64,000 nt of DNA, from NCBI GenBank assembly GCA_007844125.1, contig CM017572.1, forward strand, positions 27,323,248 to 27,387,247, given 5' to 3'. A program made the translations under genes and the position numbers. Under the pieces are notes generated by a model. That model had not been told where the DNA came from. It saw only the letters and a program-made list of their open reading frames with translations, and did not search any database. This stretch comes from Sinonovacula constricta (lineage: Eukaryota > Mollusca > Bivalvia > Cardiida > Solecurtidae). This document shows, in pieces, positions 1 through 10,539 of the stretch (its first letter is position 1; each line of letters begins with the position of its first letter).

Positions 1-1400
1 AGTAGTTAATGTCGGTAATATATAAGGCCTGAGTAGTTCATGTCAGTAATATATAAGGCCTGAGTAGTTCATGTCGGTAATATATAAGGCCTGAGTAGTT
101 CATGTTGGTAATATATAAGGCCTGAGTAGTTCATGTCTGTAATATATAAGGCCTGAGTAGTTCATGTTGTAATATATAAGGCCTGAGTAGTTCATGTTGG
201 TAATATATAAGGCCTGAGTAGGTCATGTTGGTAATATATAAGGCCTGAGTAGGTCATGTTGTTAATATATAAGGCCTGAGTAGTTCTTGTTGGTAATATA
301 TAAGGCCTGAGTAGGTCATGTTGGTAATATATAAGGCCTGAGTAGGTCATGTTGGTAATATATAAGGCCTGAGTAGTTCATGTGGTAATAATAAGGACTG
401 AGTAGTTAATGTCGGTAATATATAAGGCCTGAGTAGTTCATGTCAGTAATATATAAGGCCTGAGTAGTTCATGTCGGTAATTATAAGGCCTGAGTAGTTC
501 ATGTTGGTAATATATAAGGCCTGAGTAGTTCATGTGTGGTAATATATAAGGCCTGAGTAGTTCATGTTGTTAATATATAAGGCCTGAGTAGTTCATGTTG
601 GTAATATATAAGGCCTGAGTAGGTCATGTTGGTAATATATAAGGCCTGAGTAGGTCATGTTGTAATATATAAGGCCTGAGTAGTTCATGTTGGTAATATA
701 TAAGGCCTGAGTAGAGTCATGTTGGTAATATATAAGGCCTGAGTAGGTCATGTTGGTAATATATAAGGCCTGAGTAGTTCATGTCGGTAATATAAAGGCT
801 GAGTAGTTCATGTGTAATATATAAGGCCTGAGTAGTTCATGTCGGTAATATATAAGGCCTGAGTAGTTCATGTTGGTAAATATAAGGCCTGAGTAGTTCA
901 TGTTGTAATATATAAGGCCTGAGTAGTTCATGTTGTTAATATATAAGGCCTGAGTAGTTCATGTTGGTAATATATAAGGCCTGAGTAGGTCATGTTGGTA
1001 TATATAAGGCCTGAGTAGGTCAGTTGTTAATATATAAGGCCTGAGTAGTTCATGTTGGTAATATATAAGGCCTGAGTAGGTCATGTTGGTAATATATAAG
1101 GCCTGAGTAGGTCATGTGGTAATATATAAGGCCTGAGTAGTTCATGTTGGTAATATATAAGGCCTGAGTAGTTCATGTCGGTAATATATAAGGCCTGAGT
1201 AGTTCATGTTGGTAATATATAAGGCCTGAGTAGTTCATGTCGGTAATATATAAGGCCTGAGTAGTTCATGTGGTAATATATAAGGCCTGAGTAGGTCATG
1301 GGTAATATATAAGGCCTGAGTAGTTCATGTCGGTAATATATAAGGCCTGAGTAGGTCATGTTGGTAAATATAAGGCCTGAGTAGTCATGTTGGTAATATA
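1..1400. repeat. 31-bp satellite array with higher-order structure
   Basis: About 45 head-to-tail copies of a 31-bp unit containing TATAAGGCCTGAGTAG, with small indels and recurring TTC/GTC and TCGG/TTGG variants. The variant order repeats: the distinctive monomer at position 1 (AGTAGTTAATGTCGG) recurs at 401, and a similar junction falls near 800, giving a higher-order period of about 400 bp (13 monomers). The array runs into the N gap, so its true length is unknown. It encodes nothing. Confidence 0.97.
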
Positions 1401-1500
1401 NNNNNNNNNNNNNNNNNNNNNNNNNNNNNNNNNNNNNNNNNNNNNNNNNNNNNNNNNNNNNNNNNNNNNNNNNNNNNNNNNNNNNNNNNNNNNNNNNNNN
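1401..1500. other. Assembly gap (100 N)
   Basis: Exactly 100 N directly after the satellite, the usual placeholder for a gap of unknown size. Sequence on the right is unrelated to the satellite. Confidence 0.99.
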
Positions 1501-1556
1501 CCGTCTCCAGATAACTGAAATACTGTTGGTGGATCGGTAAACTCAATAAACAAACA
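1501..1556 (+). repeat. SINE tail fragment
   Basis: Matches, in opposite orientation, the tail part of the SINE at 2321-2637 (CCGTCTCCAGATAACTGAA followed by a CCAATAAACAAAC-like end). The tRNA-like head would lie in the gap, so this is probably the 3' part of a plus-oriented SINE. Confidence 0.6.
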
Positions 1557-2074
1557 TTTAAGGCGGTTTCCATGTCGCTTATCGGGGATTTAAAATTATT
1601 GGTGTAAAAAGCGAGACGACAGAGAGTATGGAGCTGTCGTTAGACCGACTTAATTTTGCGTTATGGTGGTGTTGCGTGCAGTTTTAGGAACCGCTGTCTG
1701 TCACTACGAAGCATTAGGAGCAAATAAGGTTAGGAATTTCTCCGTCTTATGAGAGGACCTGCCCCCGAATGTCCGCTATTATCATTAGATAGGGTATATA
1801 TGCCAGCCCTGTATACCAAAAGGTGACAACCTAACTGCTTCTGCTTCCTCGCATTTGGGTATAGAAAAGAATACACAACTCGATGTTTAAGTTTATATTT
1901 ATTCTACATACAAACAATTAATATATGGTTTACACAAGATTTCTATAGACATATGTACACTGTAAACTGTGCATACTACTACATATAAAGACTTATAATA
2001 TACATGTTGCATGTTTATAAATTGTTATTCAATATCGCTGGTTTTCACCCAGCTGTTAAATTTTGAGGGATAAT
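1557..2074. other. No gene recognised
   Basis: No open frame, domain or splice-bounded exon found. It precedes the C-terminal end of the integrase relic and may be further Polinton-derived or unrelated intergenic DNA. Confidence 0.4.
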
Positions 2075-2320
2075 ATTTCCACTTTACGAAGTTTTGTTTA
2101 TTTTGTCCCTTTCCACGGGTCTTTTAACACCTTTCCCACTTTCCACATCTTATCGGGATCTACGTCGACTTTCTGTAGTTCGCTCTGGTAGAATGTCTCT
2201 TTGATTTCCTCTCCCATTATGTCAATCAGTCTACAGGAATTGAGCCATGGTAGAACCTTTTGTAACTTTTAACAGTTCACCTATATAGGTCTCACCGTAG
2301 GCGCGAGTGAACACCGTTTG

Positions 2321-2637
2321 TTTGTTTGTTTATTGGGTTTATCGTCCCACCAACAGAATTTCAGTTTTCTGGAGACGGTGTCCACTTGAAGCAAATATAG
2401 TGCTGCCTTCACTGTGTATAGCATGCCGTGAACAACTGTCATGATACCACACCCAGTCACATTATCCTGACACCGCGCCAACCAGTCGTGGAACTACCCT
2501 TATATTTGCTTGAGCGTTAGCAAGGGAGCTATACCACGACCATTTTAACGACTTTGGCATGTCGTGGCCCGGGATCGAACTCGGGGCCTCCCGTAACTGG
2601 AGCCGACGCTCTACCGATTGCGCTACCAGGTCCGGTT
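2321..2637 (-). mobile_element. tRNA-derived SINE with target-site duplication
   Basis: The minus strand reads a tRNA-like head with an A box (TGGTAGCGCAATCGGTAGAG) and B box (GTTCGATCCC), then a unique body and a tail ending in GTTTG repeats. It is flanked by the direct repeat CACCGTTTG at 2312-2320 and 2638-2646, a target-site duplication that shows insertion into the integrase relic. Related copies are at 16545-16738 and as tail fragments at 1501 and 6298. Confidence 0.85.
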
Positions 2638-2958
2638 CACCGTTTGTAAATGCGATATTCGCACATGATCACCGATGTTAAACTTCAATCCTTTGTACTT
2701 GGCGCGCTTATCATCCCTCCCCTGCGGGCGGAGTAGATAGATAATCGCATTTCCTCCTAGTTTTGTTTCTTTCACATCAACGGGGGGCTGTCCCAATCGT
2801 TCTGTGGAATGTTCGGTTCTAACTGTCAGCTACTTCTTGCAGTATTGGAAGATAGGTATATGTAAAATAACGATAAAGTTTCGTCTTGATGGTTTTGATG
2901 GCTCGTTCTGACACTGAGGCTTTCGTTTCATTCTGAGTGGGAAAGTACATGGTGATCC

Positions 2959-4365
2959 AAAATATCTGATACCACTTTGAACTTGTTTAACTTTGTCAAT
3001 GTTGGTGGTACTATTTGATATGTAATTTAACATTAATATACAGGCTTTAAAGATTTTACTGGTATCAAAATTATGCCATTAAAAACAGATACATGTACAT
3101 AGAACTTACTTATTTATTTACATGATATGTTCAATGTGACGTCCATTTTGCTCAATAACGGCGTTATTCGTCTGCGGAAATTGCCAATGACGTTGTTGCA
3201 CATTTCCGGCGTGATCCCTCGCATTTCCCTCCTTATTGCTGCTTTCAGATCATCAAGGGTTTGTGGCCTTGGGGTGTAAACTTTGTCTTTTAAATATCCT
3301 TATAAAAGAAGTCTAATGGACTCAGATCTGGTGAGTACGGTGGCCATATTCTGTCTGTCTTGAACGAAATGAGGTTGTCGCCGAATGTTGCATGCAGCCA
3401 ATCTAGAACATGTCTGGAAGTATGGAGAGTTGCCCCATCCTGCTGGAACTAAATATTATCACTGTCAATGTTTCTTCTTTGTAACGCAGGTAAGAATTTA
3501 CATTTTATTATGTTTCGGTATCGGTCACTATTTACTGTTTGAACACTACCCCCACTTTTAAAGAAAGATGGGCCGATAACACCAGTGGAGCTTAATGCTG
3601 CCAACACAGTCACGTTTTTCATCATGAAGCGGGGTTTCTAAATGAAAAGTTAGTTTCTCACTTGCCCACACTGCAGTTTTGGCTATTAACTGACCCATTT
3701 AAATGGAAATGTGACTCATCAGAAAACCACACACTATCAAATACCACAGAACGGCTAACAGCCCATCGCGCAAATTCAAGATTATACATCACATCACGTT
3801 CTTTCAAATGCTGCCTAACTGACAATGTAAACGGAAACAATTTTAGTGCAAAACGCAATGTTCTATACACACTTTCATAACTTGATTTATTTGTAACATC
3901 ACTAAGAACCTGTCTTACTGGTCTCTTTGGTGTTTGTTCAATAATTTTCTGCACATCGGCAATATTTTCCACAGTTCTGCTTGTACACGGCCTATCGGTG
4001 TTGTTATGTCGGTCGTCTTGAACTGATCCAGTCTGTTGAAATATCTTTATTAGTCTCAATACTTGCTGCTTTGGCATTTTTTTCATCGTTCGGGTACCGT
4101 TTATGAATTGTCCGTATGACAATTACTGGTGAACGGGTTCCAAAATAAAGCTGACAGCTTCTGCAGCCTTCTGACTAGACGCCGCCATTTTAAATAAACA
4201 ACGCGTTAAAATGACGTCATCAACGTCGCACGACGTCAACGTTTTCCCGAAGATTTTGTTTGCAATAAAACTATGAAATCTACTGAATTTAATATTTTTT
4301 AAAATAAGAAAAAACATTTTGTAAATGAAAAAGTTATACAAATTTTAAATGGTATCAGATATTTT
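2959..4365 (-). mobile_element. Tc1/mariner-type transposon with about 42-bp TIRs
   Basis: Inverted ends start AAAATATCTGATACCA at 2959 and end TGGTATCAGATATTTT at 4365. The similarity extends inward about 40 bp with several mismatches. The length of 1.4 kb and the internal transposase relic fit the Tc1/mariner (IS630-related) superfamily. It sits inside the integrase relic between the second acidic motif and the SERAIKT motif, so it arrived after that element. The exact TA duplication could not be fixed. Confidence 0.8.
3114..4188 (-). pseudogene. Tc1/mariner-type transposase pseudogene
   Basis: Likely start MAASSQKA at 4186-4188, followed after an early stop by a helix-turn-helix region (LRLIKIFQQTGSV). 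The catalytic core then reads WFSDESHFHL (first Asp), FQQDGATLHTSRH (second Asp) and WPPYSPDLSPLDFF (third Asp). 36 residues separate the last two Asp, so this is a DDD-type catalytic triad wider than classic mariner DD34D. The C-terminal end LSKMDVTLNIS ends at TAA 3114-3116. Breaks include a stop near 4127, frameshifts near 3665, 3620 and 3302, and a TAG just before FQQDGA. It is inactive. Confidence 0.85.
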
Positions 4366-4860
4366 TTACTTTTCATCAGTCCCCCACACGCGCGGTGAAT
4401 TCCTGACCTTTATCTGAAATAAAGCGGACAGGACTGCGGTTTGAGGTGTCAAAAATGTCTTTAAATGCTTCTAACATACTGCTACCTGTTTTGTTCTTCA
4501 GAGGGCGCAGCCATATGTACTTGGAGAACACATCTATTACTATCAAAATGTATTTGTAGCTGTCATTCCATTCGGCAAACTTCACCATGTCGATTAAATC
4601 GCACATCCACCGATCGTCTTTTCCACTGGTCACGTAGTGATTTCTCTCAAATCTGCGGCGCACGGGTTTATGAAGACTGTAACTCTCCCGTTTATGCAGG
4701 AATTTCCTAATTTGTTCATTCCGATTTTGTACTTGCCTTCGTCCTGCACTACTTTGAACAGTTTCTGTTGCCCAGAATAACTAGCCAGGTGACTCGGGCC
4801 GAAATAATCTTCCCAGGGAGCCATGTCTTTACAGTTCCGTGGTTGCCGCACAACTGATCA

Positions 4861-5236
4861 GCAATATACTAATATTTTTTCTTATAAAGTCTCTCAATCT
4901 TCCTGCTCAGCCGCTTCCTTCTCATCAACGAGGGGCTTTCCTTAAGGGTTTTCTTACTTTACTTTTATAAGAACATCAGGGCTTTTTTAATTATGCAACT
5001 GTTTCGATATTTCTGTGTTTTCATTTTATAGGACTTTTTATCCATCTTTCTAGTTTTTTTTTTTTTTTGCTATGACAACAACAACAATCCTACTAGTATA
5101 AAGTATGACTTTGTTAAATTTTATAGATCATTTTATAGATCATGAATTCTTTGTTTCACCAGTAAAAGGAACACCTTTTCATCACCAACAGATTGTGAAT
5201 ACCATGTTTCATCAAAGCCCAATGAGAAAAGTAAAT
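4861..5236. other. No gene recognised
   Basis: AT-rich DNA with short homopolymers between the integrase relic and the telomere-like patch. Nothing coding or repetitive could be supported. Confidence 0.4.
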
Positions 5237-5269
5237 TTAGGGTTAGGGTTAGGGTTGGGTTAGGGTTAG
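5237..5269 (+). repeat. Interstitial telomere-like TTAGGG patch
   Basis: Three perfect TTAGGG units, one TTGGG variant, then another TTAGGG and TTAG. TTAGGG is the common metazoan telomere repeat. The patch lies at the 3' end of the antisense LINE remnant, so on the LINE strand it reads as a CCCTAA tail. Confidence 0.85.
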
Positions 5270-5718
5270 AGCACCAATTTTACAGTCAGATTTATTCAAT
5301 ATATCTTGGTACAAAACATTGTATATAATACTGATGTATTTATTTAATCTGTTCTTAATACCTTCATTCTAAATTTAATAACATTGTAAAACCTGGTGTT
5401 CTGTAAAGGCGTTCTACCGACTTCACCATAAATAAAATCATTTTGTGTTGATTTCTTGACACCAAGTAATTTCTTGCAGAACTGTACATGCACTGTTTTT
5501 ATAGCATTTTCTTGATGAAAGTCCCAGATCTCGATACTATAATTAAGAATAGACTGTCCCGCTAAGTTTTTTGAGCTTCAGAAAAGGTTCTCCCTGATGT
5601 AAATACTAGTTCCAAATATCTAAATTTCCTAACTATCTCGAACTGTGCACCATCATACGAAAAAGCAAGATTATTTGGTATTCTGCCACCTTTTCTAAAT
5701 ATCATTACCTTCGTTTTC

Positions 5719-5913
5719 TCAGTATTCATATTTTAGCTTCCATTTCTTACAATATTCAGATAAATTATTTAAACTAGCCTGTAATTCCTCACAGGTGTTA
5801 GCAAATATAACAATATCATCAGCATATAATATAAGAAACAACTTGAACATATAAACATCAATACCGTTTGCACCATATTTAATAAATATGTTTTCAATAT
5901 CATTAACAAACAT
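5719..5913 (-). pseudogene. LINE reverse-transcriptase fragment (YADD box)
   Basis: The short open stretch has the RT catalytic motif YADD (in LYADDIVIFANT) followed by the typical ELQASLNNLSEYCKKW helix. Flanking RT sequence continues in other frames on both sides. It is part of the antisense LINE relic. Confidence 0.8.
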
Positions 5914-6297
5914 GGAGAATAAAAATGGCGATAGACACTCGCTTTGTCTTACTCCTAATTACATTCGAAGCTATTGCTTAATTCATTCAAATATTTTACT
6001 TTTGATTTAGCACTATCATACATTGATCTTATTATATTTAATATTTCCTCTAATGCAGAATTGTATTAGCTTTATCCACAGACTTTCCCTAATATATAGT
6101 CAAAGGCTTTATTAAAATCAATAAATGCACAACACAATTTTATTATTATTATTATTAAGCATGTAATTAATTATCCCATGCAATAAATATATATCATCAG
6201 AAGTACCCATTTTAGATCTAAACCCATCTTGTGCTTTTATGTATACTCCCTAATTTTCAGCCTGATTACACAATCTATTGTTTAAAATTCACGTGAC

Positions 6298-6352
6298 ACC
6301 GTCTCCAGATAACTGAAATACTGTTGGTGGGACGATAAACCCAATAAACAAG
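6298..6352 (+). repeat. SINE tail fragment inside LINE relic
   Basis: Nearly the same 50-odd bp as at 1501-1556 (CCGTCTCCAGATAACTGAAA and CCCAATAAACAA). It has no tRNA-like head. Confidence 0.6.
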
Positions 6353-7167
6353 CAAAATTCATGTGAACAGTTCGCCAAGTGTAGTGGAATAATAAAATCT
6401 TCCGACCAGGCTTTTGGATAATAGCCTTATTAAAAGATTGTATTAAATAATGCCTGCAAGTAAGGTGAGAGTATAGTTTTTCCATGTATGAATAATTCAT
6501 TTAAGTAAACATCAGGACCTCCAGATTAGTTGGTGTTTAGCTGGTTAATAGCTTTAGCAAATCATTATGAGTAATCGGGAAGTTAAGCTCTTTAAACATG
6601 ATCTGAAATTCATTCTTTTCACTTGCTCAATAAAGGTCAAGACATCTTCATCTGGTGTGAAGAACTGGCTCTCTGGGTTACTAACAGCCTTGAAATAGGC
6701 TTCAAAGTCATTAATTGGTATATTTGAGGTTTCTATTCCATGTGTCCCTTTAATAAGGGATCAATATTGCCTAACATCTTTAATCTTTGCAGATAATAGT
6801 TTTTGAGTTTCTAATTTGTCATATTCATACCATGCTTTGCATATACACTTTTTATATTCTGATATCTTACTTATCATTGATACCCTGTTATTTTCATTTT
6901 TATCGTTTCTGTACAGGTTTAATGCAGTATAAAATTCCGTACGTTTCCTGTCACATTCATCTGTATATCACTTGTTTTCAGGTTGATGTGAACTACTACT
7001 AGAGCTACTACAACTGTTTTGAGGAGCTGGCTTGCCAAGTTTATGTTTAAACAATGGATGGACTACCTCATCAATCAAGTAAGAGAAATCCGGAATGCAT
7101 TTGACAATATTTTACTTGGATAAAGAACTATCCACACTACCCACAAAGGCATTAAGATTATTCACGG

Positions 7168-7953
7168 TTATATCTGCAGATAATCGTTCCTGATTTTTTT
7201 TAGTTCGTTATCATCCCAAATATATGTATGTGTAATTTTCTCTTTATGTTTTATTTCTTCTTGGTTAGCTGTAACTTTTGGTTGTGAAAAGACAAGATTT
7301 GAGGTAATCAAACAATGATCAGATAAAATGTTAGGACCATGTACCTTGAAGTGATCTATATTACTGAATAAGTTTGGGCTTGTAATTACATAGTCTACAA
7401 CACTAGACCCTTGCTTACCAACATATTTACAAATATTTATAATTTCACCAAATCTACCATTAATGATGCGGATACCTGTTTGCTTACTCAAATCGTATAA
7501 CATACCATTACTGTTAGTTCTACCCTTATCTTGTGACACACGATCAATTTGAATGTCTACTAAATAATTATCTGGTAGTGAATCATTTATAAAATCATTG
7601 TCATCCTCAACAAATTCGGGCAGATCAGATGTATGTGAGTTAAGATCACCACACAATATGAAATGCAAGTACTTCTCATACTTAGGTTCTAAACTTATAA
7701 TTAAATCTAATAATCTGTCATAAGTTTGAGCGTCAATCAAAGCTTGTCGCGAGCTACCTTTAGATATAATATAACTTAAGCAAATTAAAATATCATCATG
7801 TGTACCTACAAGACTTCCATTGATTTTAATACAAATTATATCATCCTGACTTTGAAATACTAAGGTTTTATTTGTGACAAATTTATTTCTTATGTTAACT
7901 ATTATGCCACCCGATGCGCGTTTACATTTGCCAAGATTTTCAGTTCTATGCAA
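7168..7953 (-). pseudogene. LINE apurinic-like endonuclease (EEP) fragment
   Basis: A 261-codon open frame with the exonuclease-endonuclease-phosphatase layout: GGIIVNIR near the start, CGDLNSHT, GSSVVDYVITS and LSDHCLI near the end, giving the Asp/Asn and Asp-His catalytic groups. The N-terminal strand with the ET motif is missing from the frame, so the domain is truncated. It would nick target DNA for LINE integration. This is the longest undamaged piece of the LINE. Confidence 0.8.
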
Positions 7954-8050
7954 TTCGAATTGATAAAATTTTCAACTGATAACTCTGAAAAATCGGTTGT
8001 CGTCCAAGTTCCTGTCAAAAGCACAATATCATTTTTATTAAAAATATTTT

Positions 8051-8334
8051 TTTTTTAATTCAGGAGAAAGTAATTTGTTTGTCCGCTTGGAACAAAAACC
8101 TTAAATGTTCAGTAGTGCGCAGTTAAACGTGACCTTCATAAACTTTTCCGATTTCGCCACTCAAAATTATTGATTAAAAAACGATTAAACATCGGCAAAT
8201 GTTCAAGTGCAGTCATTTAATGCAATTTTTAAATGCTGGTTAAAGAAGAAAGGTTTTAATGTGTCAGCCTGCAGAGGATAAAAATACAGTTAAATGTATA
8301 AAATAATTTTAACTGTGTCAATGTTCTATTAACA
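8051..8334. other. Presumed intron or upstream flank of the large gene
   Basis: No coding sign. It ends in a usable acceptor (TGTTCTATTAACAG at 8321-8334). The first exon and promoter of the gene were not identified here or further upstream. Confidence 0.4.
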
Positions 8335-8806
8335 GGATTTCGCAATGTCGCGGGTCGAGAGACAGAATCCCAACACGAGATAAATGTAGATACGTGTATA
8401 CCAGCTACTCTGTTAAAACAAGCCAAAGCTTGCAAAAGGAATATCTATGAGGTACCTAGAGATGACAACAGCCTGTTCTCTGCTCTCGCTGATCAGTTAA
8501 CGGACGCCACTTTCACGGGACAATCACTTCGATATCATATAGAAACATTCATTTCCGACCGATTGCCATCTAAACAACATGAATCGTTTCTGTTATCAAA
8601 TCCCAACAGTCGACAAGACACTCGCCCATCAATTCAAGACGCAGCAGATTTCCTGAGGCACCCCATTGTGTTGTACCGAGACGACGACAATCCGCCTTTC
8701 TTTTTTCAGCCAAATGATGGTCATGATCCAATTTTCCAAATCCTGCATATTGGATGTATCAATAACAAATACTATGTCTCATTCCGACAACATGACTACA
8801 TTAAAG
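8335..8806 (+). CDS. Exon: OTU-like domain with Cys replaced by Ser (first exon seen of the large gene)
   Basis: 157 codons, entering in phase 0 and leaving in phase 1 at donor AAAG|GTATTT. Around residue 43 it reads PRDDNSLFSALADQL, aligning with the catalytic loop DGNCLFRALADQL of OTU deubiquitinases. The Gly is Asp and the nucleophilic Cys is Ser. The C-terminal strand YYVSFRQHDYIK lies where OTU proteins carry the catalytic His, but the usual HY motif is not matched. This suggests a catalytically dead OTU fold kept for binding; a serine nucleophile cannot be excluded. There is no in-frame Met, so at least one 5' exon is missing. It can splice to 8869 (short form) or in the same phase to 10120 (long form). 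The exon and frame are clear; the OTU call is from motifs only. Confidence 0.7.
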
Positions 8807-8868
8807 GTATTTGATTTCTGTTTAGTACCATCTATGTATGACGAACACTTGATATGGATATCTTCCAG

Positions 8869-8978
8869 GTGACCTGAAGTACGTTGGTGGTTCTGCGTAC
8901 CCATATATTGATAGTGTCTCGTCCTCATCAGCAAAAGTAGCAGGACTTATTTTTAAGCTTATGAAAGCGCCGCTGTGA
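8869..8978 (+). CDS. Alternative terminal exon after the OTU-like exon
   Basis: A 62-bp intron (8807-8868, GTATTT...TTCCAG) would join phase 1 to GTGACCTGAAG and give GDLKYVGGSAYPYIDSVSS, ending KLMKAPL with TGA at 8976-8978. This would make a protein stopping just after the OTU-like region. Skipping it and joining 8806 to 10120 is also in frame and leads to the protease form. Reading straight through the donor gives a stop after two codons. Which form is used cannot be told from the sequence. Confidence 0.5.
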
Positions 8979-10119
8979 TGAAAACACTATCTGAATATGT
9001 GCATTTATACATGTTATCAATAAGATGGCCAAAGATATTGAATGTATATGCGTTTATAATATTTACTTTGTTTTCTTAACTATTCTAATGAACTAATTCT
9101 TATAAGAGATGCTGACACGTATAAACCAACACACACATTGTCAAACACATACGCCCACAGGTACACAAACAGATCCCGCTGGTGTACACATACACATGCA
9201 TGTACACCTAACAAATAAGATGTAATTATTAGGGGTACCACCTTTAAGAAAAAGGAATGTAACAATGTAACTTAAATCTATTGGAATTAAACTTTACAAA
9301 AAAAGTAGACACATTATTTAAGGATAGTTAGTTACAGAATACTTAGAACATTATCATTGCATTTTGTTCGGCAGTTTAATCGTACACAAAGGTTGCAAAT
9401 TGCAAACAATATGGCCGAGCCGATTGATCTTTCGAAAGAAGGCCGAATTAATCGTAAAAAGCGACTGTGGTGATCCACTTCTTTGTAAAGGATGAAGGAT
9501 CAACAAAGACAATTATTGCAGGTGTCGCATTTGTCGACATTTTTATGCGCATGTAAGATACAGTAGAGTTACAACAAACCTAAATACATTTGTGAATCTT
9601 CACCATCGGCGGAATTGACTGGGTGAACGCACTACGCTGTTGTGATTTTGCAGTTAATTTGTTGTTTGATTGTTGTTTTTTCTTTGCTACCTTCTAGTCA
9701 TATTACTTTCATGTTTCTATGTTTATCTGTTACAAAGCTTTCAAAGCTATGTCATATTACACTCAGGCATTGTTGTTCATTCTGTTCATTATTAATGTAG
9801 TGTAAAGCTCCTTATAATAGTTAAATCAAATATGGTGCGTATGGTATTACATGTACGCTCTATATGTATCACAATATATCGTGGTACGCTTCAAGCGTAT
9901 CGTGACAACCCTAGTAATTATGAAGTTGATTTTAAAATAAGTTCGTCAGTTCTGTAGCTGATAAAAGTGTTACTTTTTCACAGTACAATATACTCTCATA
10001 AAGATGATAGATGACAGTCAATTGTTGGTTTACTGTTCACTAAGGTAAATATATATCTAGACATGTGTTTCTACAGTTAATAATTCTATTTGTTTAACAA
10101 TCGATTGCTTTATTTTCAG
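8979..10119. other. Intron with a possible decayed Cys-rich exon
   Basis: Mostly AT-rich. At 9411 an ATG in good context (AATATGG) starts MAEPIDLSKEGRINRK and stops at 9473. In another frame to 9552 the text reads SDCGDPLLCKG, a stop, then NYCRCRICRHFYAH, ending at a good donor (GCGCAT|GTAAGA). It looks like a broken zinc-binding exon but no parent could be named. Confidence 0.35.
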
Positions 10120-10386
10120 ACTGCATTATTTTAGGACAAGGTGCATCTGGTCCCGAAAATACAGATTTAGATGAAGACGGATCGGACACAGATTCTGAAA
10201 ACCCCAGGGCATTAGTAAGCATTGGTGACGAAAATAAAACAACAATCGTTGCGCCCGGCGATGCTGAAAAACCCATAAACTTGACAGTTATTACCCGTGG
10301 AAACAACAACCGTGTCGCACTCAATATCATTGTATCTGAAAACGTCCATGACTATGTGGAGAGAATGATTGACAGTGAATCTAGTA
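10120..10386 (+). CDS. Exon: acidic linker and start of middle region
   Basis: The acceptor TATTTTCAG precedes 10120 and the donor GTAAGT follows at 10387. 89 codons in phase 1-1. It encodes an acidic, Ser/Asp-rich stretch (TDLDEDGSDTDSENP) and then a beta-rich segment (INLTVITRGNNNRVALNIIV). The next exon joins with no gap in frame. No named domain is recognised here. It may be a flexible connector between the OTU-like part and the TRADD-N-like part. Confidence 0.75.
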
Positions 10387-10539
10387 GTAAGTTCTCTTCG
10401 CACAAATCGGAAAATTAACTTCTATGATATTTCCCATCACTAAAAAAATATAATTACTCGTTAAGCACATTTTCCCCTATTAAACCGCATGTACTTACGA
10501 TCTAGTAAATAGCATGTTTGTTTTTGTTTTTAATTCCAG

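Larger units (their letters stand above)
2075..4860 (-). pseudogene. Polinton/Maverick-type integrase pseudogene, split by two insertions
   Basis: Reading the minus strand from about 4855 downward gives an N-terminal region (ASYSGQQKLFKVVQ near 4780), then the rve core with the first Asp in DLIDM (about 4600), FSKYIWLRPLKNKTG, and the second Asp in SDKGQEF (about 4400). After the mariner insertion it resumes near 2950 with the Glu in SERAIKTIKTK, then NIGDHVRIS (about 2670). After a SINE it ends with ETFYQSELQKV (about 2170). This order fits integrases of Polinton elements, which carry out strand transfer of the element. All three acidic positions can be read, but the frame is broken by in-frame stops, frameshifts and both insertions, so it is dead. 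No other Polinton gene (polymerase B, ATPase, capsid) was recognised nearby. Family is confident from the motif set. Confidence 0.8.
5270..8050 (-). mobile_element. Decayed CR1-like LINE (endonuclease to reverse transcriptase)
   Basis: The minus strand carries, in order, an endonuclease relic (7953-7168), a degraded spacer and reverse-transcriptase N-terminal region, an RT fragment with LYADDIVIF (5913-5719), and an RT C-terminal region with QFCKKLLGVKK, ending at about 5275. This order fits non-LTR retrotransposons of the CR1/Jockey group. A plus-oriented SINE-tail fragment interrupts it at 6298-6352. It has many stops and is not intact. A related decayed element lies at 61924-64000 in plus orientation. 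Confidence 0.8.

Noticed and set aside
1..1400. CRISPR-like array
   Set aside because: Units are contiguous with no unique spacers, in a eukaryotic setting; it is a satellite.
2560..2640. Functional tRNA gene on the minus strand
   Set aside because: A and B boxes are good, but the acceptor stem does not pair and the sequence continues into a SINE body with target duplication.
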